DNA from: Lachnospiraceae bacterium | GTDB taxonomy: Bacteria; Bacillota; Clostridia; Lachnospirales; Lachnospiraceae | Assembly: GCA_015056975.1 (NCBI GenBank) | Contig: SVFG01000001.1 | Coordinates: 61,556 to 125,555, forward strand | DNA length: 64,000 nt | Direction of reading: 5' to 3' | Shown here: positions 20,149-30,700 of the stretch, one piece after another | Position numbering within the stretch: position 1 is the first letter of the stretch | Layout: every line of letters starts with the position of its first letter | Program-made: the position numbers and the translations under genes | The notes under the pieces: generated by a model | The model's input: only the letters and a program-made list of their open reading frames with translations | What the model was told of the DNA's origin: nothing | Databases searched by the model: none

Positions 20149-21306
20149 ATGAAGTTTAAAGCAAAAGCAAAAGATTGCCAGATTGTGATACGGGCAAAAA
20201 CTTCGTTTGGAGAAAACATTGACAGCAAGGAACTTGATAGATTTTCCCGAGTATTTCTTCGTGGCTTTTTAAAACCGAAACAGATTAAAAAGGGAATAGT
20301 AGATTATACGGGACCGGTTGGGATTAGCCTCTATGAAAGAATGAAAAAGCCAATAACAAAAAGAGATTTTCTTTTTATTATGGAGCAGATTGTTGTCGCG
20401 GTTCAGAAGCTTCAGGCGAATAGTTTGTCGTTGGTTCATTTAGAAAAAAATATACAGTATGTATATATTAATGAAACGACAAAGGAAGTTCAGTTTATAT
20501 ATTTGCCAATGGTTAAAGTGAGGAATACAGGAGATTTAATAACATTTATTGATTCTATTATTTACTCTGTGTTGCCGGCAGATGAAAATGCAAGTGAGGT
20601 TGTTTCGAGATTTGTATATTATTTCCATGGTCTTAAACCATTTGATATCAATAAGTTAGAAGCGTTTATACAGAAGGAAGATAGAAGCGTTGTTAATACA
20701 ATAAAAAAGCAAAATGCCGGACAGAGCGGCTATATGACAAATAAACAACAGCATTATTATGAACATTATGATAATAAGGATGATGAAAAGACGGGACTGC
20801 TTGACGATGAAGCAACTGGTATGTTGGAGGGCAACGAAGGTCGAACAGTCTTGGAAGGTGCAACCGGAGTGACGTATTTGTTACCTGATTATGAAGAAGC
20901 AACAGGTCTATTGACTGGCGAAGAAGCAACAGGTTTATTGGCGGATGAAGAAGCGACCGGTTTGCTGAATGGTTACGGAATGCAGGCAGCACAAGTGGAG
21001 AAGCAGGAAATTTGTTATGCAACGTTATACAGAGTGCTGACGAATGAAACAATAAAGATTAATAAACCGGTATTTAGAATTGGAAAAGAACGAAGCTATG
21101 TTGACTATTTTGTTACAAATAATACAGCTGTAAGCAGAAATCATGCGGATATAGTCATGCGTGCCGGGAAGTTTTATGTAAAAGATTTAAATTCAAAGAA
21201 TCATACCTATATCAATGGCAGAGAAATCCCTGTTCAGATAGAAACGGAGATTTTGAATGGTGATAGGTTAACCTTGGGTAACGAGGAATTCATTTTCAAG
21301 TATTAA
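20149..21306 (+). CDS. FHA-domain protein with N-terminal DUF6382-like/EssB-pseudokinase-like region and acidic T-G-L-L motif linker
   Basis: C-terminal FHA (FRIGKERSYVDYFVTNNTAVSRNHADIVMRAGKFYVKDLNSKNHTYING); start corrected to ATG 20149 because the RBS aggagg lies inside the ORF-track start. Confidence 0.8.
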   Translation: MKFKAKAKDCQIVIRAKTSFGENIDSKELDRFSRVFLRGFLKPKQIKKGIVDYTGPVGISLYERMKKPITKRDFLFIMEQIVVAVQKLQANSLSLVHLEKNIQYVYINETTKEVQFIYLPMVKVRNTGDLITFIDSIIYSVLPADENASEVVSRFVYYFHGLKPFDINKLEAFIQKEDRSVVNTIKKQNAGQSGYMTNKQQHYYEHYDNKDDEKTGLLDDEATGMLEGNEGRTVLEGATGVTYLLPDYEEATGLLTGEEATGLLADEEATGLLNGYGMQAAQVEKQEICYATLYRVLTNETIKINKPVFRIGKERSYVDYFVTNNTAVSRNHADIVMRAGKFYVKDLNSKNHTYINGREIPVQIETEILNGDRLTLGNEEFIFKY

Positions 21307-21325
21307 ATGACAGGAGGAGCTTTAC

Positions 21326-22090
21326 GTGAAATTTATAGCAACAGTAGATTCAGATGTTGGCATCTCTAAAAAGACTAATCAGGACAGCGTCCTAATCAAA
21401 CATGCAACATGCGATTTGGGAGAAGTGTTGATGGCGGTTGTGTGTGATGGTATGGGAGGCTTGTCTAAGGGTGAATTGGCAAGCGCAACAGTTATCAGAG
21501 CTTTCAATCAGTGGTTTGATAATGAATTGCCTTTTGAACTGGAAAATGTAGATATGAATGTTATTGGTGCTAAGTGGTCTTTGCTGTTGAAGGAACTGAA
21601 TGTAAACATACTTGAATATAGTAAGTCAATTGGTGAAGATGGAATGGGCACAACTTTTTCCGGAATATTGTTTGTGGGAAATGATTATGTGATAGTTCAC
21701 GTTGGAGATTCCAGAATATACCATATTGCATCAGGATTAGAACAATTAACATCGGATCATACATTTATTGCCAGAGAAATCAGCAAAGGAACTATGACCA
21801 TTGAACAGGCTAAAACAGATAAAAGGAGAAATCTATTATTACAGTGTGTTGGAGCTTCAAAAGTTGTTGAACCGGACGTACTAATTGGAAAGACTAACAA
21901 AGGCGTATACCTTTTGTGCTCTGATGGCTTTAGACATGAAATAACAGAAGCTGAGATGTTTGAATCATTAAATCCTATAAACTTAATGAATAAGGAAACA
22001 ATGCATAGTAACGCAAGATATCTTATTGAACAAGTAAAATCTCGAGATGAAAAGGATAACATATCTGTGATTCTTGTTAAGGCAGAGTGA
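21326..22090 (+). CDS. PP2C-family serine/threonine phosphatase
   Basis: NQDSVLIK, VVCDGMGGLSKGELAS, VHVGDSRIYHI, LTSDHTF, LLCSDGF, DNISVILVK motifs; GTG start. Confidence 0.92.
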   Translation: MKFIATVDSDVGISKKTNQDSVLIKHATCDLGEVLMAVVCDGMGGLSKGELASATVIRAFNQWFDNELPFELENVDMNVIGAKWSLLLKELNVNILEYSKSIGEDGMGTTFSGILFVGNDYVIVHVGDSRIYHIASGLEQLTSDHTFIAREISKGTMTIEQAKTDKRRNLLLQCVGASKVVEPDVLIGKTNKGVYLLCSDGFRHEITEAEMFESLNPINLMNKETMHSNARYLIEQVKSRDEKDNISVILVKAE

Positions 22091-22101
22091 GGTGGGCATA
22101 A

Positions 22102-23754
22102 ATGACGGAAGTCGGAACAGTTATTGATGGAAAATATGAAATACTGAAAGAGATTGGTCGAGGCGGTATGTCTGTTGTTTACCTTGCGATGGACAAACGT
22201 TTAAATAAGCAGTGGGCAGTCAAAGAGATTCGAAAAAAAGGGAATGGTAAGAATGATGAGATTGTTGTAAACAGTTTGCTTGCAGAAGCAAATATGATGA
22301 AAAAACTTGATCATCCGTCATTGCCGAGAATTGTTGATATTATTGATAATGGTGTCACTATATATGTCATTATGGACTACATAGAAGGTGAATCATTAGA
22401 TAAGATTTTAGATGAATATGGTTCTCAACCGGAAGAACTGGTAATAGGCTGGGCTAAGCAATTGTGTGATGCATTGGGGTATTTGCACTCACAAAAGCCT
22501 CCAATTATTTATCGAGATATGAAACCGGCTAATATAATGCTCAAACCTGAAGGAAATATTAAGATTATAGACTTTGGTATTGCAAGAGAATATAAAGAAC
22601 AAAATCTTTCGGATACGACGGTGCTGGGGACAAAAGGGTATGCTCCGCCTGAGCAGTATAGCGGACAAACAGACGGACGCTCAGACATCTTTGCTTTGGG
22701 TATGACGATGCATCATTTATTAACCGGTGTTGATCCGAGAAATGGAGAGCCATATGCACCTGTTAGACAGTGGATGCCGGAGCTTTCGGAAGGTATCGAA
22801 ATAATCATTGATAAATGTGTAGAACCGGCAGCGGAAAACAGATATCAGACATGTGCTGATTTGTTATATGATTTGGAACATCCCGATTACATAGTAAAGG
22901 GATACAAGAAAAGGCAAAAGAGAAAGCTGGCTACGTTTTTGGCTTGCATAGGATTTTCAATAGTAGCGGCAATAACCGGAGTAATATTGAATATTTCTTC
23001 AATGAATTTAGATAATCAGGATTATGATTTAAACGTTGCAAGTTCTGATCCGGAAAAGTATTTTACAGCAGTAGATATTTATCCGGAGAGAGTGGATGCT
23101 TATGATAAATTGATTGAGTATTACAAAAATCATGAGGCGGCAAATGAGGAGATTGTTAAGGTTGGAAATGTTATAGAAGAATACGCGGATAAACAAGATT
23201 TGACAAATCCATTAATTGCAGATATGTATTACGACATGGGTAAGCTGTATTTTGCTGAATATGATGGCAATTTTAAGACTCGTGCAGCAAATGCTTTGCG
23301 TTTTTTCAAAGATTCATCGCAGTCAGAAGCGGATTTTGATAAAAAGGAAATCGCACATTGTTATTATGAGATATGTCGATTTATGACAAATCAGAGTACA
23401 ACATCGGAGCATTCCTTAAATGATTACACGACGCTTTTTACAGAGATTGATACTGTAATGGAGATCGTAAGTAGGGCAAATGACAATGAAGCAAATTATG
23501 ACAAAATATCGTTGTATTATGTAACAATGCTTCTTATTAATGATCAGACAGAATATATGGCCGGTGTGGGGTTTGAGAGACAGGCAACATTGGATTTAAT
23601 GGAAGAGTTATATCAGAATGTAAACGGAATAACATCCACGTTACCTTATGTGAATGATTTGAAAGATGAGATAGAGTCTGATTACGATTCCTTTATTGCT
23701 AACATTAATGCGAAGTATAATGAAGTCGAAAAAAGACAGAATGGAGGTAATTAA
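22102..23754 (+). CDS. Serine/threonine protein kinase, single TM, extracytoplasmic helical/TPR-like domain
   Basis: IGRGGMSVVYLAMDKRLNKQWAVKEI, IIYRDMKPANIML, IIDFGIAREY, GYAPPEQY; TM LATFLACIGFSIVAAITGVIL. Confidence 0.92.
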   Translation: MTEVGTVIDGKYEILKEIGRGGMSVVYLAMDKRLNKQWAVKEIRKKGNGKNDEIVVNSLLAEANMMKKLDHPSLPRIVDIIDNGVTIYVIMDYIEGESLDKILDEYGSQPEELVIGWAKQLCDALGYLHSQKPPIIYRDMKPANIMLKPEGNIKIIDFGIAREYKEQNLSDTTVLGTKGYAPPEQYSGQTDGRSDIFALGMTMHHLLTGVDPRNGEPYAPVRQWMPELSEGIEIIIDKCVEPAAENRYQTCADLLYDLEHPDYIVKGYKKRQKRKLATFLACIGFSIVAAITGVILNISSMNLDNQDYDLNVASSDPEKYFTAVDIYPERVDAYDKLIEYYKNHEAANEEIVKVGNVIEEYADKQDLTNPLIADMYYDMGKLYFAEYDGNFKTRAANALRFFKDSSQSEADFDKKEIAHCYYEICRFMTNQSTTSEHSLNDYTTLFTEIDTVMEIVSRANDNEANYDKISLYYVTMLLINDQTEYMAGVGFERQATLDLMEELYQNVNGITSTLPYVNDLKDEIESDYDSFIANINAKYNEVEKRQNGGN

Positions 23755-23756
23755 GG

Positions 23757-24272
23757 ATGGCGGAGACATTATCAACATTATCAATTATCTCATTTGTTTT
23801 AGCTGTTATAGCATTGGCACTTGCAATAGTATTTTGGTTCTTTTTTGATATACCGACAGTTATTGGTGATTTAACAGGAAGAACGGCGAGAAAAACGATT
23901 GCTAAGATGCGAGCGGAAAATGAAAAGAGCGGAGTTAAGAAGTATAAGGAGGGTAAGGTAAATTTACAAAGAGGGAAGCTTACGGAAACAATGTCCGGTA
24001 TTAAAGAAAAGACTGATAATGAGGAAAAACGACCGGATACGGGCTTGCTTGCAGAAAATAGGGCGGAAACAACCGGAATAGAAGATACGGTTTTTTTAAA
24101 CGAGGAAGCGTCTAGGCCGTTGGCTTTTGAGGAAACAAGCTTGCTTGTTGATGAAAATGAAACTGTTGCTTTAGACGGAAATGCTCAGACGGTAAAAAGA
24201 GTCGGTGGTAAAATGCTGACGCTTATTGAAGAGGTCATGCTTATCCATACGGATGAGGTGATTAAATGTTAG
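23757..24272 (+). CDS. Single-TM protein with several T-x-x-L motifs in an acidic cytoplasmic tail (hypothetical)
   Basis: TM near N-terminus (IISFVLAVIALALAIVFWFFF), then RPDTGLL, DTVFL, ETSLL, ETVAL. Confidence 0.6.
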   Translation: MAETLSTLSIISFVLAVIALALAIVFWFFFDIPTVIGDLTGRTARKTIAKMRAENEKSGVKKYKEGKVNLQRGKLTETMSGIKEKTDNEEKRPDTGLLAENRAETTGIEDTVFLNEEASRPLAFEETSLLVDENETVALDGNAQTVKRVGGKMLTLIEEVMLIHTDEVIKC

Positions 24273-24757
24273 AACATAAATTGAAACGTTATATCATTTT
24301 GAGTATTGCAATGGCGTGTTTACAATTTGGTTTAATAATATGTATTGCGTTTGTAAGCATTGAAGGAACAACGATACAGAAGGTGGCAGCATATATTGTG
24401 GCATTTATGTTTTGGACAAGTATCATTTTCGAAATATTATTGGCCCATTGGTCGGACGGAGAAAGAAAGCAGTTGGACCGATATGTGCTTAGGTGTAGGG
24501 AAATAAGGCGAGCGCCATCGGGAATCTTTTCTTTTCTAAAAAACACAGAGGCGATGGTAGCTGATATTTTACTTTTTGTTTCGGTAGCAGCATTGGGCAT
24601 TATTTTGTGGATGCAGATTAAAACAAGTTGGATTATTATCAGTGTATTGTCAATTTTTGTTTTGTCATTTAGCTTACATTGTATTCTGAATGGAAAAAAT
24701 TATAGATATTTAAAAAAGTTAAAAGAACAAAATAAAGGAGCAAAGAAAAATGAGTAG
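24266..24757 (+). CDS. Hypothetical membrane protein (about 4 TM segments)
   Basis: Overlaps both neighbouring ORFs by 7-8 nt; hydrophobic segments. Confidence 0.6.
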   Translation: MLEHKLKRYIILSIAMACLQFGLIICIAFVSIEGTTIQKVAAYIVAFMFWTSIIFEILLAHWSDGERKQLDRYVLRCREIRRAPSGIFSFLKNTEAMVADILLFVSVAALGIILWMQIKTSWIIISVLSIFVLSFSLHCILNGKNYRYLKKLKEQNKGAKKNE

Positions 24758-27700
24758 AAGAAGAGAACGATTTGCAGACCGTTTCCTGGCTGTATTGCTT
24801 TCGATAATGTTGCTGGTCGCAATGTTACCGAGGACCATATTGCCGGTAATGGCAGCAACAGACGGTCATCCTGATTCATTTACTGTATCAGTAACGGATG
24901 GGACAGATGCGATTGATGGAGTAAGTGTCACACTTAGTGCAAAAGAAGCGGAATGGAGTCTAAATTTGAATGTAATCACAGATGAGAACGGTGTGGCTGC
25001 ATTTGATACAGATGCTATTGAAACAGCATTAACAACTGCCGGTTTGGATGCAGGTACCATTGTGTATACTGCGACAAAAACAGGATATGAGAATGCAACA
25101 GGTGAAGTAGGAATAACCGTATCCAATTTGGCGTTAAATGCGGATGTCATTATGACGGAAATACAGGCTATTCCGACATTATTTACTGTATCAATAACGG
25201 ATGGGACAGATCCGATTGATGGAGTAAATGTCGCACTTAGTGCAAAAGAAGCGGAATGGAGTCTAAATTTGAATGTAATCACAGACGAGAACGGTGTGGC
25301 TGCATTTGATACAGATGCTATTGAAACAGCATTAACAACTGCCAGTTTGGATGCAGGTACCATTGTGTATACTGCGACAAAAACAGGATATGAGAATGCA
25401 ACAGGTGAAGTTGAAATAACAGTATCCAATTTGGCGTTAAATGCGGATGTCATTATGACGGAAACACAGGCTATTCCGACATTATTTACTGTATCAGTAA
25501 CGGATGGGACAGATCCGATTGATGGAGTAAATGTCGCACTTAGTGCAAAAGAAACAGAATGGAGTCTGAATTTGAATGCGCCTACAGATTCAAATGGTGT
25601 GGCGAAATTTGATACAGCTGATATTGAAACAGCATTAACAGCTGCCGATTTGGATACAGGTACCATTGTGTATACAGCGACAAAAGCAGGATATGAAAAT
25701 GCAACAGGTGAAATTGAAATAACAGTATCCAATTTGTCATTAAGTGCGGATGTCGTTATGACAGAAACGCAGTATACATTATCTGTAACTGTTACAGGAG
25801 ATGCAGTTGTAAAGTTAAATGATGTAGAACAAAATTCCATCACAGTAGCAGGGCAAGAGGAAGTGGCAGTGGTAATTACCCCGGCGTTAGGATATTATAT
25901 TTCTTCTGTATCCATTGGTGGCGTCGAGCAGGTTGTTACTGACGTAACTTGTTTTGAAACGGATATAGTTGTTAATGAAGATAATGAAGAAGTTGCGGTA
26001 ATTCTTGCTCAATATAGCTATCAGGTTACAGCATCAGAAACAGAGAATGGTAGTATTGGTTTAAGTGCGGCATTCGTTGATTATAACGGTTCGAGTACAG
26101 TAACTGTTACACCTAATACGGGATACTCGATCAAGTCTGTTAAGGTAAATGGTGTTGCTGTTGCAGATTTTACCGAGACAGATAATGATGGTGAGATTAC
26201 TTTTACAATCGACAATATTACAACGCATAAGACTGTGACAGCAGAGTTTGTGCAGACAGCAACCTGTTCCTTGAGTGACATTACAAGTTTATTCAATAAT
26301 GAAGCTGCTGTAAGAAAGGATGGAATGACGTTTATCTATGCAAATGGCGGCACAATCACATTTAGTACCGATAAAACAGGTATCAGAATTTACAATACAG
26401 AAGGACAATCTGTTGCTGGTGACGGTGTTACACAAACGTTCAATCTTACTCAATCAGTTACTATCTCTAAGATTCAGTTGAGATATAAAGCTGGTGAAGA
26501 GTTGGCAGAGAATTGGCATGATGTAACAGGGGTTTCCTCTGAGGCGACACTCAAATTGGTTATTGACGCAAGTAGCACAGATTCAACGATTACATCGGAT
26601 CAAAAGCATAGTAACAATTTCTATAATAATGATTTTAATGTGAGTATCACAGCAAAGGATGAAAATGATTATTCCGGAATCAAGAGTATAGAATACTTTG
26701 TTACAGATACAGCAATCGAACAGAATGTTAATTATGCGGATGTGAGCGAGGAAAGCAAGACACAAAGTGGTGTTCTTTATACATATACTGACACTATCAC
26801 TAGTGAACAGACGGGTACTGTTACTGTTGATGTAGAAGGTAACAAGAATAACAGTGATTATGTGTCAGTTTGGTTTAAAATAACGGACCGTGCGGGGAAT
26901 GTGGAGTATAAGAGAACAGAGTATTATTTGGTTAACTGCACAGCTCCGGTTTTGAATAGCGTAACAATAGACGGAAACGCACATAGTGAAGCAACAGCAG
27001 GTTACTATAGTAAGAGAACTGCTACAATTGTACTGACGGACAGGGCAAGTTCATTTAATTCAGATGCGGCAACTAATGGAATTAATATTGTTGCTAAAGA
27101 TGCCGAGGGGAATGACGTAACGATTAGCAAACCGGCCATGGTTCAATGGAGCAGTGCCGGCAATGTACATACAGCGACTGTTGTTTTTGAAACAAATGCA
27201 AAATACAAATGGGATATTTCATATGTAAATAAAGCGGGAAAAGCGCTGGATAAGACATCCGTTGTTAAAACGGGCGATAGAATTCATGAGTTTACGGTAG
27301 ATACAAAGGCTCCCACAGGTAATATTTCATATAGCATTGAGGATACTTGGAATAATTTGATATCCACGTTGACTTTTGGTGTATGGGATAAATACAGTAT
27401 CACAGCCACAGCCACAGCTGATGATGAGATATCAGAAATATATAATATTTTGTATTACAAGTCAAATGCAGATGCAGCGTTGACAGAAACAGATCTTGAG
27501 GAATTATATCAGCAGGGATGCTTTGGAACGGCTGTATATACAGTAAGTGCGGAAGAGAAGTTTGTGATTTATGCGCGTATTACAGATTATGCAGGTAATA
27601 CATTATACATTAGTACAGATGGTGCGATTGTTGATACTACAAACAGTAAAATTACCATCAATCCGGAACAGCCAAACCGCAATGGATTCTACAATAAGGA

Positions 27701-30700
27701 TGTTACAGTTAACGTTGTTGTAAGCGAAATGCTTGAGAATCATGATGTTTATTCCGGAATTAAGACCATTGATTATCGTGTAGAGAATGATGGTGTAAAG
27801 ACGCAGGAAGGCAATCTATACACATTTGCGGTAGAGAATCCTACCTATGAACAGTTGAAAGCTGAGTGGACCGGTTCAATTACGGTAAAGGCCGGAGTAG
27901 GAGAAGGACAAAATAACTCTGATAATGTAAGAGTCGTTATAACTGTTGTTGATAATGCAGGGAATGAATACAGTGAGGAGACAACACTTGCAATCAACGT
28001 TGATGAATTGAGTGCCTCAATTGAGATGGATGGGGAAGCAGGTAAAGTTGTTGATGGTCATGGTTACTTTGCTATGGCAGAAAGAACAGCGACTATCACA
28101 TTAAAAGACAGAGCTTCATCTTTCAATGCGGATGTAGCAACTGCAGGAATTGTAATCACAGCAGTTGATAAAGAGGGTAAGACTGTTAATAATGCATGCA
28201 GAATCAGCGATTGGACAAGTGTTGGAGACGTACATACTGCGACTGTAACATTTAAGGCGGATGCTATTTATGAATGGTCATTTAGCTATACAAATGATGC
28301 AGATAGCATTCTGGAGACAATTACAACAGGAACTTCAGTAACTCCATATTATTTTACGGTAGACAATACATTGCCCACCGGAACAGTAACGGTAAATAGC
28401 AGTACATGGGATAAATTGATAAATGTATTATCATTTGGATTATACAGTAATATTAAGGCAGAGGTATCTGCTACGGCTACGGATAACATTAGCCCGTTTG
28501 CAGTCGAATATTACAAGACAAGCAACCCTCTGGCAATGACAAAGGCGCAGCTTGATAATGTAACATTTGAAGAGTATGAAGATTTTAGCATTGAAACTGA
28601 CGAACAGTTTGTAGTTTATTTAAAGATTACAGACTACGCAGGTAACTATACATATGTTAGTTCAAATGGTTATATTGTGGATAAAGTAGCAAGTACCATA
28701 ACATTAACGCAATCCGAAGAAGATGCTTTATATAATGCAGCTTCTGATGTAAAGGTTGATGTAAATGTAGTAGCAACTGAGCCATATTCCGGAATCCAGT
28801 CAGTTGATTATTGGGTAGAGTGCGATGGAGTAAAAACACAAGAGCAAAATCTGTTTACCTTCAACGTTAAAGAACCGGCACAAGCAGAATTAGTGGCTAT
28901 TTGGGACGGTACAATTAGTGTAGACAAGACAAAGAACAATAGTTGTGATGTTGTTGTATATGTAAAAACTGTAGATAATGCGGGTAATGAAAGCATTGCA
29001 TCTATTGATCTGGATATAGATGCAACTGCTCCTAGTATTTCTGTTACATTTGACAATGGAAATGATAATAACGGCAATACCTATTTCAACGCACAAAGAG
29101 TTGCAACAGTAGTTATTACCGAAAGAGTTCATCATTTTGATGCAGGTGCAGCAACAGCAGGAATCGTAATTAATGCAGTTGATGCAGAAGGAAATGTAGT
29201 AGAAAATGCCTACACAATCAGCAATTGGAACACGGTAGAAAATGCAGAGGATCCTGATGCATCTACGCATACAGCGATTATTACATTTAGTAAAGATGCA
29301 AATTACACATGGTCTATTGCATATACCGATAAAGCAGGAAATGCGAATGTAGGTGTAACTACATTTGCAACTAATGGGACATCCGTTGCAGCGTTCGACT
29401 TTACTGTTGACACAACAAGTCCGACAGGAACCATAAAAGCGGTATCCGCAGAAGGAAGACAGACTGAGTGGAATGAATTAAGAAATGAGCTTATGTTTGG
29501 ATTCTGGTCAAAGGCAAGTATTACATTGTCAGGAACCTGTGATGATTTGACATCTGCTTTATTACAAAGTGTTGAGTATTACAAAGTTAAGTCAGCATCT
29601 GCAACTGATGGAACGACTGCACTTACAGCAGAACAATTAGATACAGTAACAAGCTGGACGGCGTTAACAGCAAACGTACAGTCTGATGATAACGGAACAT
29701 ATTATTCCTATGATGGATTGACAGTAAATTCTGATGAGCAGTTTGTTGTTTATGTGAAGCTTACTGACCTTGCAGGAAACTACACCTATATCAGCTCCAA
29801 CGGACTGATTGTAGATCACAGGGCACCCATAGAAGAGGTAATTGCTTCAGAAGTTATCCTTACACCGGAGCAATCAGCCAGTGGAATTTACAATGGTAAT
29901 GTGAATATTGCCGTAAAGGTAACAGATCCGTTGATTAATGGAACTTATTCGGGTATCAGTTCCATTACATACAAAGTGTTTAATATGGGAGTGGAAACGC
30001 AGTCAGGTGATTTGTTTGTATTCAATAATGCAAGTCCCAAACAAAGTGATTTGGTACAGACCTGGGCCGGTTCAATTGTAGTTAACGGTAGCTTGAACAA
30101 CAGCAATGATGTCAGGGTTGTTGTCTATGCAAAGGATAATTCCCAGAATACATCGGAAAAGGATGTGACAATCAAAATTGATACAACGGCTCCGGTAATT
30201 GACATTTCCTATGATAATAATGTTGCTGATAACGAAAAGCTTTTCAAGGAAAACAGAACAGCTACGGTTGTTGTTACCGAGCGTAACTTCGATCCACAGG
30301 CAGTAAATGTAACAATTACCAACACAGATGGAGTGGTACCGACAATCGGCGGATGGACAAAGATTGAAGGCACAGGAAATCAGGATAATACAAAGTGGAT
30401 GGCAAATATCGTATATAGTGCGGATGGAGATTACACCTTCGATATTGCATATACAGATATGGCAGGAAATGCATGCACAAGTATTGCTTACGGCAACAGT
30501 GTTGCAGCTACAGAGTTTACAGTAGATAAGACACTTCCTGTAATTTCCGTAGCTTATGACAATAATGCGGAGAAGAATGGCAATTTCTTCGCAGCAGAGA
30601 GAACAGCAACCATAACAATTACAGAGCATAACTTTGATGTGAACAGAGTTGTATTCACACAGAAAGCATCATTGGATGGTAAGAATATTACGATACCTGC

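Noticed and set aside
24880-25782. Tandem repeats considered as a CRISPR-like array
   Set aside because: Repeats are 303 bp, contiguous and coding, with no spacers; no cas genes in the window.
24866-25843. 325-aa minus-strand ORF
   Set aside because: Antisense to the 303-bp tandem repeats; periodic sequence artefact.
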